A stretch of DNA of 64,000 bases from Hymenobacter armeniacus (GTDB lineage Bacteria > Bacteroidota > Bacteroidia > Cytophagales > Hymenobacteraceae), in assembly GCF_014699055.1 (NCBI RefSeq), contig NZ_JACXAC010000002.1:806001-870000 (forward strand). The letters are read 5' to 3'. The first letter of the stretch is position 1. Each line of letters opens with the position of its first letter. The position numbers and the translations under genes are program-made. Under the pieces are notes generated by a model. That model saw nothing but the letters and a program-made list of their open reading frames with translations. It was not told the DNA's origin and did not search any database. Of this stretch, positions 33,822-42,426 are shown one piece after another.

Positions 33822-35930
33822 TTAGCGCACGAAGGCCATGGCCACGCCGCCGTCCACGTTGAGCACGTTGCCGGTCGATTTGCTCAGGGAGCCATCCACG
33901 AACACGCGCACGGCCTTGGCAATGTCTTCCGACAGCAGCTCCTCGCCCAGCAGCGTGCGCTTGGCGTAGTGCGCCGGTAGCTCTTCGACCGAGATGCCGT
34001 AGGCCTTGGCGCGGCCGGCGGCCCAGTCGCCTTCCCAGATTTTGGAGCCGCGCAGCACGGCGTCGGGGTTCACGGTGTTGACGCGGATTTTGTCGCCGCC
34101 GAGCTCGGCCGCCAGCAGGCGGCTCATGTGCAGCTGAGCCGCTTTGGCCGTGCCGTAGGCCACGTTGTTGGGGCCGGCCACGAGGCCGTTTTTGCTGGCG
34201 ATGTTCACGATGTCGCCGCCCAGGCCCTGCTGGCGCAGGATGGTGACGGCGGCTTGGCTCACCAGGAACTGGCCCTTCACCAGCACGTCGTTCAGAATGT
34301 CCCAGTCGGCCTGCGTGGTATCGGCCAGCGGCTTCGAAATCGACAAACCGGCGCAGTTCACCACGATGTCGACGCCGCCGAACTGCAGCACGCCGGCGCG
34401 CAGCGACTCCGCAATGCTCTCGGCGCTGGTCACTTCGATGGGGGCGGTGAGGGTGCTGTCCTTGCCGAATTGCTTGCGCAGGTCGGCCTGGGTTTCTTCC
34501 AGGCGGTCGCGGTCGACGGCCACCACGCAGGCGCCGAACTTCAGCAGTTCCTCGCAGATGGCTTTGCCGATGCCGCCGGTGCCGCCCGTCACGTAGGCCA
34601 CCTTGCCCGAGAGGGCTTTGGGCGGGGCCATGCGCTGCAGCTTGGCTTCTTCCAGCAGCCAGTACTCGATGTTGAAGGCTTCCTGCTCGGGCAGGCCCTG
34701 GTAGGTGCTCACCGCCTCGGCGCCCTTCATCACGTTGATGGCGTTGGTGTAGAACTCGGCGGCCACGCGGGCGGTCTGCTTGTCTTTCGAGAAGGAGAAC
34801 AAGCCCACGCCGGGCCACAGGATGATGACGGGGTTGGCGTCGCGCACAGCCGGCGAGTTGGCGTGCTTGCTGCGCTCGTAGTAGGCCACGTAGTCTTTGC
34901 GGTAAGCCTCAAACTGGCTTTCAAGGTAGGTTTTTACGCTGGCGGCGTCGCCCTGCATCACGTCGGCGTCGAGCACGAGCGGACGGATTTTGGTGCGCAG
35001 GAAGTGGTCGGGGCAGGAGGTGCCTTTCTGGGCGAGGCGGGGCAGGTCGTTCGAGTTCACGAACTCCAGCACGCGGGCGTCGTCGGTGTAGTGGCCCAGC
35101 ATGCGGCGCTGGCTGCTGGCCAGGCCGCGCAGCACGGGCATCACGGCGGCGGCGGCGGCGCGGCGGCCGGCGGCGTCGAGGGTTTGCGCGCGCTTCACGC
35201 CGCCGAACACGGGGCCTTTCTTGCCGTAGTTGGCCTCCAGGTACTTGGCAGCCTGCTCAATCACCTCCAGGGTGTTGATGTAGGAATCGTAGCTGGTGTC
35301 GCCCCAAGTGAAGAGGCCGTGGCCGCCGAGGATGACGCCGCGCAGGCCGGGATTTTCGGCCACAATCTTCTCCAACTGCAGGCCCAGGTCGAAGCCCGGC
35401 TTCTGCCAGGGCAGCCAGCCCATGCTGTCGCCCCAGATGTCGTGCATGATTTGCTCGCCGTCCTTGCTGGCCGCGATGGCAATCAGGGCGTCGGGGTGTA
35501 GGTGGTCGATGTGCTTGAAGGGCAGCAGGCCGTGCAGCGGGGTGTCGATGCTGGGCGTGGCGCACTTGGGGTCGAAGAGGCAGTACTCGAACAGGCCCAC
35601 CATCTCGTCCTCAAACTCCAGCCCGCGGTAGCGGTTTTTCAGCTGGTGCAGCTTCTCTACGTACAGGTTGGCGCAGCCGGCTTTGGTGAGGGTGCCGATG
35701 TCGCCGCCCGAGCCCTTCACCCACATCACTTCGGCGGCTTCGCCGGTCACGGGGTTGGTTTCGGTGATTTTGCAGGAGGTGTTGCCGCCGGCGTAGTTGG
35801 TCAGGCGCAGGTCGGCGCCCAGCAGGTTGGAGCGATAGAGGAACAGGGCCACTTCGTCGCCGGCCAGTTCGGCGGCTTTCGCTTCGTCCCAGAGGTAACT
35901 CACGTGCTGGAAAGTGAGGGTTTTTTCCAT
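33822..35930 (-). CDS. rhaEW: Bifunctional rhamnulose-1-phosphate aldolase / lactaldehyde dehydrogenase
   Basis: 702 residues. The N-terminal class II aldolase/adducin domain (about 1-400; YAGGNTSCKI, ILGGHGLFTWGD with metal-site His) cleaves L-rhamnulose-1-phosphate to DHAP and L-lactaldehyde. The C-terminal short-chain dehydrogenase (from about 440: VAYVTGGTGGIGKAI; catalytic YGTAK near 591) oxidises lactaldehyde to L-lactate. This fusion is known from Bacillus subtilis RhaEW and related Bacteroidota proteins. ATG 35930 begins the family-standard N-terminus; the frame continues upstream into the promoter S3. LutABC would consume the lactate. Confidence 0.93.
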   Translation of the reverse strand: MEKTLTFQHVSYLWDEAKAAELAGDEVALFLYRSNLLGADLRLTNYAGGNTSCKITETNPVTGEAAEVMWVKGSGGDIGTLTKAGCANLYVEKLHQLKNRYRGLEFEDEMVGLFEYCLFDPKCATPSIDTPLHGLLPFKHIDHLHPDALIAIAASKDGEQIMHDIWGDSMGWLPWQKPGFDLGLQLEKIVAENPGLRGVILGGHGLFTWGDTSYDSYINTLEVIEQAAKYLEANYGKKGPVFGGVKRAQTLDAAGRRAAAAAVMPVLRGLASSQRRMLGHYTDDARVLEFVNSNDLPRLAQKGTSCPDHFLRTKIRPLVLDADVMQGDAASVKTYLESQFEAYRKDYVAYYERSKHANSPAVRDANPVIILWPGVGLFSFSKDKQTARVAAEFYTNAINVMKGAEAVSTYQGLPEQEAFNIEYWLLEEAKLQRMAPPKALSGKVAYVTGGTGGIGKAICEELLKFGACVVAVDRDRLEETQADLRKQFGKDSTLTAPIEVTSAESIAESLRAGVLQFGGVDIVVNCAGLSISKPLADTTQADWDILNDVLVKGQFLVSQAAVTILRQQGLGGDIVNIASKNGLVAGPNNVAYGTAKAAQLHMSRLLAAELGGDKIRVNTVNPDAVLRGSKIWEGDWAAGRAKAYGISVEELPAHYAKRTLLGEELLSEDIAKAVRVFVDGSLSKSTGNVLNVDGGVAMAFVR

Positions 35931-35979
35931 GATGATGCTTCTGTTGCGGTACAGAAATCGGGATTGGGTTGCTTTGGTG

Positions 35980-36025
35980 CAAAGGTGCCCGGCCGGGCTG
36001 GCTACCAACATCCTGCACTCTCCTG
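35980..36025 (-). promoter_or_regulatory. Tandem CAGG-box promoter S3 (rhaEW)
   Basis: On the minus strand: CAGGAGAGTG (36025-36016), CAGGATGTTG (36015-36006), an 18-bp gap, then CACCTTTG (35987-35980). It is 50 nt before the rhaEW start and divergent from S4. Confidence 0.7.
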
Positions 36026-36110
36026 CTCAGCCAGAAAAATCTTGACGGCCCGGCCAACGGACGGACCGGGGCGCCGTGGCCGGGTGCGGCGGAGGCCGTT
36101 ATTTCGCAGT

Positions 36111-36155
36111 CAGGAGAGCACAGGAGGGTTTGTGCTCACTTACCGGGCAGCTTTG
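36111..36155 (+). promoter_or_regulatory. Tandem CAGG-box promoter S4 (rhaT)
   Basis: CAGGAGAGCA (36111-36120) and CAGGAGGGTT (36121-36130), a 17-bp gap, then CAGCTTTG (36148-36155), 19 nt before the rhaT start codon. Confidence 0.75.
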
Positions 36156-36173
36156 CCCAAAACCGAAAGTACT

Positions 36174-37262
36174 ATGGCTGTCATCTGGGGAGTTATCCTT
36201 CATGCGCTGGGCGGCTTCGCCTCCGGCAGTTTTTATTTGCCTTACAAGAAAATCAACGGCTGGGCCTGGGAAAGCTACTGGCTGGTGGGCGGCATCGTGA
36301 GCTGGCTGGTGGCGCCGTGGGTGCTGGGCTCCCTCACCGTGCCAAACCTGCTTGGGGTGCTGCAGCAGGCCGATAACACCACCATTTTCTGGGCGTACTT
36401 CTGGGGCCTGCTCTGGGGCACGGGCGGGCTCACGTTTGGGCTGGCCATGCGGTATTTGGGCCTGAGCCTGGGCATGGCCGTCACGCTGGGGCTGTGCGCG
36501 GTGTTTGGCACGCTGGTGCCGCCCATCTACGAAGGCAAAATGGGCGAGCTGGTGAGTTCGGCTTCGGGGCGCTACATCATGCTGGGGCTGGCCGTGTGCG
36601 TGCTGGGCATTCTGATTTGCGGCCGGGCCGGCTTGCTCAAGGAAAAAACGCTCACGCAGGAGCAGAAGCAGGAGTCCATTGCCGAGTTCGACCTGAAAAA
36701 GGGCCTGCTGGTGGCCGTGTTTTCGGGCATCATGAGCGCCTGCTTCTCGTTTGGCCTCACGGCCGGGCAGCCCATTGCCGAGCTGGCCGCCAAAAACGGC
36801 ACCAACCCGCTGTTCGTCAACAACGCCATTCTGGTCATCATCCTGCTCGGCGGCCTCACCACCAACGCCATCTGGTGCATCTACCTCAACGTTAAAAACA
36901 AGACGTACACCGACTACCTCAACCCCAGCTACCCGGCGCTGCGCAACATCCTGTTTTGTGCCCTGGCGGGCACCACGTGGTACTTCCAGTTCTTCTTCTA
37001 CGGCATGGGCGACAGCAAAATGGGCGCCTACCGCTTCTCGGGCTGGACGCTGCACATGGCCTTCATCATTGCCTTCAGCAGCATGTGGGGGCTAGTGCTG
37101 CACGAGTGGCGCGGCGCCAACCGCACCACCATGCGCACGGTCACGCTGGGCATCATTGCGGTGGTCCTCTCCACAGTGGTGGTGGGCTACGGCAACTACC
37201 TCGGCGACCCCGCGCACCAGTCCGAACCGCAGGAAACGGCCGTTGTGCAGACCACCGAATAA
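36174..37262 (+). CDS. rhaT: L-rhamnose/proton symporter RhaT
   Basis: 362 residues with about ten membrane helices. RhaT brings L-rhamnose across the inner membrane with H+. The family start VIWGVILHALGGFASGSFYLPYKK and helices with GLLWGTGGLTFGLAMRYLGLSLG and GTTWYFQFFFYGMGDSKMG are diagnostic. ATG 36174 gives the normal length; the open frame upstream is not coding. It is divergent from rhaEW, each with its own tandem box. Confidence 0.95.
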   Translation: MAVIWGVILHALGGFASGSFYLPYKKINGWAWESYWLVGGIVSWLVAPWVLGSLTVPNLLGVLQQADNTTIFWAYFWGLLWGTGGLTFGLAMRYLGLSLGMAVTLGLCAVFGTLVPPIYEGKMGELVSSASGRYIMLGLAVCVLGILICGRAGLLKEKTLTQEQKQESIAEFDLKKGLLVAVFSGIMSACFSFGLTAGQPIAELAAKNGTNPLFVNNAILVIILLGGLTTNAIWCIYLNVKNKTYTDYLNPSYPALRNILFCALAGTTWYFQFFFYGMGDSKMGAYRFSGWTLHMAFIIAFSSMWGLVLHEWRGANRTTMRTVTLGIIAVVLSTVVVGYGNYLGDPAHQSEPQETAVVQTTE

Positions 37263-37309
37263 GGACTGCCCGGCCCTTAAGGGCCTACTCTCACCGGAAA
37301 ATTATTCTG

Positions 37310-37348
37310 TCGTGCCCACCACCTGTTGATGAACGGTGGTGGGCACGA
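37310..37348 (+). terminator. Strong hairpin after rhaT, without T tract
   Basis: A 14-bp perfect stem (37310-37323 with 37335-37348) and an 11-nt loop, preceded at 37272-37285 by the palindrome GGCCCTTAAGGGCC. No run of T follows, so termination is likely but not certain. Confidence 0.5.
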
Positions 37349-37448
37349 CTGCGTTTGGGCCCGCCGGCCCAAGCAGGGGAGGGCGTGCGATGAATGGCTC
37401 CGCCAATAGGAAGCAACAATGAAAAGATGCTACAGAATTTGGCAAATT

Positions 37449-37492
37449 CAGGTGAGCACAGGTAAGTGAGGGTATTGGGTGACTCTAATTTC
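37449..37492 (+). promoter_or_regulatory. Tandem CAGG-box promoter S5 (first susCD operon)
   Basis: CAGGTGAGCA (37449-37458) and CAGGTAAGTG (37459-37468), a 16-bp gap, then CTAATTTC (37485-37492). A partial third unit AGGGTATTGG follows at 37469. The start codon is 83 nt downstream. Confidence 0.55.
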
Positions 37493-37574
37493 ACCCCTAG
37501 CTAAGGAAGCCCTTACTTACCGTCGAGGCTTTCTCATGGCCTTTCCAAAACCCACCATCCCACAAGTAATAGTT

Positions 37575-40500
37575 ATGAACAAACTGTACCGGTTGGCCTT
37601 CCTGCTGCTGGTGCTGGCGGGGCTGTATGCCCCGGCCGCACTGGCCCAGAGCGCCGCTACCCGAGCCGTGAGCGGCAAGGTGACCACCGCCGACACCAAA
37701 GAAGCCCTGCCCGGCGTGACGGTGCTGCTGAAAGGCACCACCGTGGGCACTGGCACCGGCCCCGACGGCACCTACACCCTGCAAGTGCCCGAACAAGGCG
37801 GCACGCTGGTGTTCAGCTTCGTGGGCTACGCCAGCAAGGAAGTGGCCATCAACGGCCAGACCACCATCAGCCCCGTGCTGGACGTGGACGCCAAGGGCCT
37901 CGACGAGGTAGTGGTGGTGGGCTACGGCACCCAGAAGGCCGGCAACGTGACCGGCGCCGTGACCGGCATCACCGCCAAGGAAATTGAGGAGCGGCCCGTC
38001 AACCGCATCGAGAACGCGCTGGTGGGCCAGATGCCCGGCGTGTACGTGCAGACGACCACCGGCGAGCCCGGCGCCGAATTGCAAATCCGGGTGCGCGGCG
38101 CGGCCTCCATCAACGCCTCCAACGACCCGCTGTACGTGGTAGACGGCGTGCCCGTGGACAACCTGCGCGGCATCAACCCCACCGACGTGGCCAACATTGA
38201 AGTGCTGAAGGACGCAGCCTCGGCGGCCATCTACGGCTCGCGCGGCTCCAACGGCGTGGTGCTCGTGACCACCAAGCGCGGCAAGAAAGGCGCGGCCAAG
38301 CTGCAGTTTTCGGGCTACACCGGCGTGCAGCTGGCCGAAAGCCGGCTGAAGGTGCAATCGGCCGAAGAGTGGATTCAGATGCGCAAGGAAGGCATCGACA
38401 TTGATTGGGTGAACCAGAACCCCGCCCTGAACCGGCCCGAGGACTCGCGCGCCACCCGCCTGCAGCGCCTCACCGTGAACGGCACGCCCCCGAGCCAGAC
38501 CAACGTCATCCGCTACACCTACGACCCCAAGTGGCAGTACGGCCAAGACAGCCTGGACTACGTCGACTGGCAAAAAGCCATTTTTCGCCGGGCCATCATG
38601 CAGCAGTACACGGTGGGCGTGTCGGGCGGCACCGACAACGTGACGTATAACGTGAACGGCTCGTTTCTGAACCAGAACGGCATCATCCTCGGCAGCGACC
38701 TGCAGCGCGCTACCCTGCGCGCCAACATCGACGCGCAGATTCGCAAGGGCATCAAGCTGTTTATGACGCTGGCCCCCAGCATGGAGTGGAGCAGCCTGGG
38801 CCGCGTGGACGGCACCGGCGGCCAGGCCCTGAACGCCGCCCAGATGCCGCCCGTGTCGCCGAAAGGCGCGGGCATCTACGCCGGCGCCGACCCGTACTTT
38901 ACCTACAACTACTCGGGCCGCTACATCAGCCCCGTGGCCGTGATGGAGCGCACCGACGCCAACGGCACCCGCACCCGTCTCAACGCCAACATGGGCCTGA
39001 ACCTGGACCTCTACAAAGGCTTCCAGCTGCAGCTGCTGGGCGCCATGGACAACGGCTATTTCCAGGACCAGATTTATACGCCCACCAACGCCAGCCGCGA
39101 CTGGGTGGGCGCCGCCCCGGGCTCGCTGAGCACCTCGCGCTACTCGCAGACGTTCAACACGCGCTACCTGTTTCAGAGCGTGCTGAACTACACCCGCTCG
39201 TTTGGCGACCACAGCCTGAACGCCATTCTGGGCTACTCGGTGGAGCGCACCAAGGTGGACTTCTCGCAGCAGGAAAACGGCCAGCTGCCCAACGACCAAA
39301 CGTACCTCTTCGACCGCGCCAACTCGACCGTGAACCGCAGCTACATCACGGCCGGCAAGGAAGCCCTGCTCTCGTATTTTGCCCGCGCGCAGTACGACTA
39401 CAAGCAGCGCTACCTGCTGTCGGCCAGCATCCGGCGCGACGGCTCCTCCAAGTTCGGCGCCAACCGGCCCTTTGGCTACTTCCCGGCCGTGAGCGCGGGC
39501 TGGCGCATCTCGGGCGAGAACTTCATGCAGGGCGTCACCTTCATCAGCGACCTGAAGGCGCGCGCCAGCTGGGGCGTGACCGGCAACAACCGCATCCCGA
39601 ACGACTCGCAGTTTTCGCTGCTCGGCGTGAGCAACTACTCGCTGGGCGGCGCCAGCATCAACGGCTACGCGCCCATCGGCTTCCAGAACCGCGACCTGGG
39701 CTGGGAGCAAACGGCCAGCTGGAACTACGGCCTCGACTTCAGCGTGCTGAACAACCGCCTGCAAGTGACGGCCGACTACTACACCAAGCAGACCACCGAC
39801 CTGCTCTACCAGGTGCCGCTTTCGTCGCTCACCGGCTTCACCCGCACCTACGTCAACATCGGCCAGGTGTATAACCAGGGCGTGGAACTAGGCCTGACCT
39901 CGCGCAACGTGGTGGGCGCGTTTGAGTGGACCACCAACTTCAACGCTTCCTACAACAAAAACCGCGTCGAGAAGCTCGACTACGATGACACGCCGGTGCC
40001 CACCGGCAGCAGCCCCGGCGGCTTCGTGAGCCTGCTGCAAGTGGGCCTGCCCATCAACTCCTACTACCTCTACGACGCCATCGGCGTGTACCAGACCCAG
40101 GCCGAAGTAGACAACGAGCCCAAGCTGAGCAACACCCGCGTGGGCGATATCAAATACCGCGACGTGAACGGCGACGGCAAAATCACGGACGCCGACCGCA
40201 CCATCATGGGCAACCCCACGCCCAAGTACATCTTCGGCGTCACGAACACCTTCCGCTACAAGGGCTTCGACCTGAACGTGCTGGTGAACGCCCAGCAGGG
40301 TGCCTACCTCTACTCGCTCATCGGCCGCAGCATCGACCGCCCCGGCATGGGCTACCTCTACAACCACGCCAGCAACTGGAACAACCGCTGGAAGTCGGAA
40401 GCCGAGCCTGGTGATGGCAAAACGCCCAGCATCACGGCCCAGAACAGCTCGCTGCTCGACTCGCGCTGGCTCTACAAGTCCGACTACATCCGCCTCAAAA

Positions 40501-40697
40501 ACATCACCCTGGGCTACACCCTGCCCAAGGCCCGCTTCTACAACGGCGCCCGCCTCTACGTGGCCCTCGAAAATGCCTACATCTGGCACAACTACACCGG
40601 CGGCTTCTCGCCCGAGGCCCTGCAACTTGGCGGCTTCGACAACGGCAGCTACCCGCAGGCCCGCACTTACACCCTGGGCTTCAACCTGACGCTGTAA
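37575..40697 (+). CDS. SusC/RagA-type TonB-dependent outer membrane transporter (first pair)
   Basis: 1,040 residues. A signal peptide (LAFLLLVLAGLYAPAALAQS) precedes a carboxypeptidase-regulatory-like domain (VSGKVTTADTKEALPGVTVLLKGTT). A TonB-box-like DEVVVVGYGTQKAGNVTGAV, the plug (LVGQMPGVYV, IRVRGAASINASNDPLYVVDG) and a 22-strand barrel ending in the aromatic-terminated YTLGFNLTL complete it. SusC proteins import oligosaccharides captured by SusD. ATG 37575 is chosen because it begins the signal peptide and follows promoter S5. The partner SusD gene follows after 32 nt. An RG-I oligosaccharide is the likely cargo, inferred from neighbours. Confidence 0.95.
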   Translation: MNKLYRLAFLLLVLAGLYAPAALAQSAATRAVSGKVTTADTKEALPGVTVLLKGTTVGTGTGPDGTYTLQVPEQGGTLVFSFVGYASKEVAINGQTTISPVLDVDAKGLDEVVVVGYGTQKAGNVTGAVTGITAKEIEERPVNRIENALVGQMPGVYVQTTTGEPGAELQIRVRGAASINASNDPLYVVDGVPVDNLRGINPTDVANIEVLKDAASAAIYGSRGSNGVVLVTTKRGKKGAAKLQFSGYTGVQLAESRLKVQSAEEWIQMRKEGIDIDWVNQNPALNRPEDSRATRLQRLTVNGTPPSQTNVIRYTYDPKWQYGQDSLDYVDWQKAIFRRAIMQQYTVGVSGGTDNVTYNVNGSFLNQNGIILGSDLQRATLRANIDAQIRKGIKLFMTLAPSMEWSSLGRVDGTGGQALNAAQMPPVSPKGAGIYAGADPYFTYNYSGRYISPVAVMERTDANGTRTRLNANMGLNLDLYKGFQLQLLGAMDNGYFQDQIYTPTNASRDWVGAAPGSLSTSRYSQTFNTRYLFQSVLNYTRSFGDHSLNAILGYSVERTKVDFSQQENGQLPNDQTYLFDRANSTVNRSYITAGKEALLSYFARAQYDYKQRYLLSASIRRDGSSKFGANRPFGYFPAVSAGWRISGENFMQGVTFISDLKARASWGVTGNNRIPNDSQFSLLGVSNYSLGGASINGYAPIGFQNRDLGWEQTASWNYGLDFSVLNNRLQVTADYYTKQTTDLLYQVPLSSLTGFTRTYVNIGQVYNQGVELGLTSRNVVGAFEWTTNFNASYNKNRVEKLDYDDTPVPTGSSPGGFVSLLQVGLPINSYYLYDAIGVYQTQAEVDNEPKLSNTRVGDIKYRDVNGDGKITDADRTIMGNPTPKYIFGVTNTFRYKGFDLNVLVNAQQGAYLYSLIGRSIDRPGMGYLYNHASNWNNRWKSEAEPGDGKTPSITAQNSSLLDSRWLYKSDYIRLKNITLGYTLPKARFYNGARLYVALENAYIWHNYTGGFSPEALQLGGFDNGSYPQARTYTLGFNLTL

Positions 40698-40729
40698 GGC
40701 TTCCCACCCCCTTAAATCGACTCATTCCG

Positions 40730-42250
40730 ATGAAAATCTCTTTTCTGAAACAAGTGGCCTGCGCCGTGGGCCTGGGCACGGCCGGGCTGCTGGCCACCTC
40801 CTGCAAGGAGGACATTCTGCAAATCCAGCCCGTGGCCAACAACACGGTGGACGGGTTTTACCAAAACGAAATCCAGGTGAACCAGGGCGTGATGGCCATC
40901 TACAACGGCACCCTGTCCCTGCCCGAAAACTCATACTGGTTTCTGGCTGAGTTCCGTTCCGACAACGTGGCCGCCGACATCGCCACGGTGCAGCGCGACT
41001 ACAGCGACGTGAGCAATTTCAACACCACCTCGCAAACCCAGCAGCTGCAGGCTACCTGGACCGACCTGTTTGAAATCGTGTACCGCTCCAACGTGCTGCA
41101 GGAGCGCATTCAGCCCTTCAATTTTGCCCGCGTGCCCCAGTTCAAGGGCGAGGCCCGGTTCCTGCGCGCGCTGGCCTATTTCGACTTGGTGCGCTTCTTC
41201 GGAGCCGTGCCGATTGTGAACAAGACCCTGACCATTGAGGAGTCGAAGCAGGTGCCGCGCGCCCCCGTGGCCGACGTGTACAAGTTCATCGTCGACGACC
41301 TGCTGTTTGCGGCCGACAACCTGCCCGCCTCCTACGCCGCCGCCGACAAAGGCCGCGCCACCAAGTGGGCCGCCAAAGCCCTGCTGGGCAAGGTGTACCT
41401 CACCATGTACGGCTACCCGCTGCGCCAGACCAGCGCCCTGCCCCTGGCCAAGCAGCAGCTGATGGACGTGTACGCCGCGGCCAGCCCCACCACTTTCTCG
41501 GTGGCCGCGAACTTCGCCGACCTGTTCAAATCGGCCAACGACAACAAGTACGCCGTGTTCGAAATCCAGTTCCAGTCGGGCGGCACGGGCCTGGGCAACC
41601 CCATTCCGTGGCAGCAAGGGCAGGTGTTTCCCACCAACTGGTCGCCGTTCACCGGCTTTGCTGCCGACTTCACGCTGCCGCCCGCCCTGTTTGGGGCCAA
41701 CTGGCCTAAAGCGGACAAGCGCAAAGCCGCCACGCTCGATTCGGTGGTCCGCAACGCCTCCGGGGCCATCGTGGCCGGTCGTCCGGAATTCACCAAGTTT
41801 TTGGAGAAAGGCGTGGCCGGCGTGCAAAACCGCACCGACTACCCCAACAATTTCCCCATCATTCGCTTCGAAGACGTGGTGCTGATGTACGCCGAGGTGC
41901 TGACCGAGGAAGGCAACATCGCGCAGGCCATCCCGCTCGTGAACCAGATTCGGACCCGCTCGGGCCTGACGGCCTTCACCCTCGCCTCGCCCGAGGCCGC
42001 GTCGCAGGCCAACTTTCGCGCCGCCATCCTCAAGGAGCGCCGCTATGAGTTTGTGGCCGAAGGCCAGCGCTGGCACGACCTGGTGCGCACCGGCAACGCC
42101 ATTTCGGTAATGACGGCCTTCAAGCGCAGCACCACCGCCGCCGGCGCCAACTTCCGCCAGCTCGACGACCACGACCTGATTTTTCCCATTCCGCTGCTGG
42201 AGTTGCGCATCAACCCCGGCTTCTGGCAGCAGAACCCCGGCTACAACTAA
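40730..42250 (+). CDS. SusD/RagB-type glycan-binding lipoprotein (first pair)
   Basis: 506 residues. A lipoprotein signal with Cys near residue 25 (GLLATSC) anchors it at the cell surface. The SusD fold is recognised from TVDGFYQNEIQVNQGVMAIYNG, the helical FKGEARFLRALAYFDLVRFFGAVPIV (nearly invariant in the family), the tetratricopeptide-like helices, and the C-terminal RRYEFVAEGQRWHDLVRTG ... LELRINPGFWQQNPGYN. It lies 32 nt after its SusC. A family B inverted repeat separates it from the RG lyase gene. Confidence 0.95.
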   Translation: MKISFLKQVACAVGLGTAGLLATSCKEDILQIQPVANNTVDGFYQNEIQVNQGVMAIYNGTLSLPENSYWFLAEFRSDNVAADIATVQRDYSDVSNFNTTSQTQQLQATWTDLFEIVYRSNVLQERIQPFNFARVPQFKGEARFLRALAYFDLVRFFGAVPIVNKTLTIEESKQVPRAPVADVYKFIVDDLLFAADNLPASYAAADKGRATKWAAKALLGKVYLTMYGYPLRQTSALPLAKQQLMDVYAAASPTTFSVAANFADLFKSANDNKYAVFEIQFQSGGTGLGNPIPWQQGQVFPTNWSPFTGFAADFTLPPALFGANWPKADKRKAATLDSVVRNASGAIVAGRPEFTKFLEKGVAGVQNRTDYPNNFPIIRFEDVVLMYAEVLTEEGNIAQAIPLVNQIRTRSGLTAFTLASPEAASQANFRAAILKERRYEFVAEGQRWHDLVRTGNAISVMTAFKRSTTAAGANFRQLDDHDLIFPIPLLELRINPGFWQQNPGYN

Positions 42251-42287
42251 GCGCCTGACGGTTTGACGTCAGGACAAGGAGAAAGAA

Positions 42288-42387
42288 CGTCATGCTGAGC
42301 TTGTCGAAGCATCTCTGCCGCACCAGTAAATCATGTCGATTGGATTGGTTGAACGGTAGAGATGCTTCGACTTCGCTCAGCATGACG
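42288..42387. repeat. Inverted repeat, family B copy 2
   Basis: CGTCATGCTGAGC ... GCTCAGCATGACG ends with inner arms GTCGAAGCATCTC / GAGATGCTTCGAC. It is in the gap between susD and the PL11 lyase gene. Confidence 0.9.
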
Positions 42388-42426
42388 TTCACTTTTAGTA
42401 CAAGTCGCACTTCCATCCTTTCGCAC

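Noticed and set aside
36121..36129. CAGGAGGGT as Shine-Dalgarno ribosome binding sites
   Set aside because: The copies lie roughly 45 to over 100 nt before the start codons, at a fixed distance from -7 boxes instead of from the start codon, and Bacteroidota seldom use Shine-Dalgarno pairing. They are better explained as transcription control sites.
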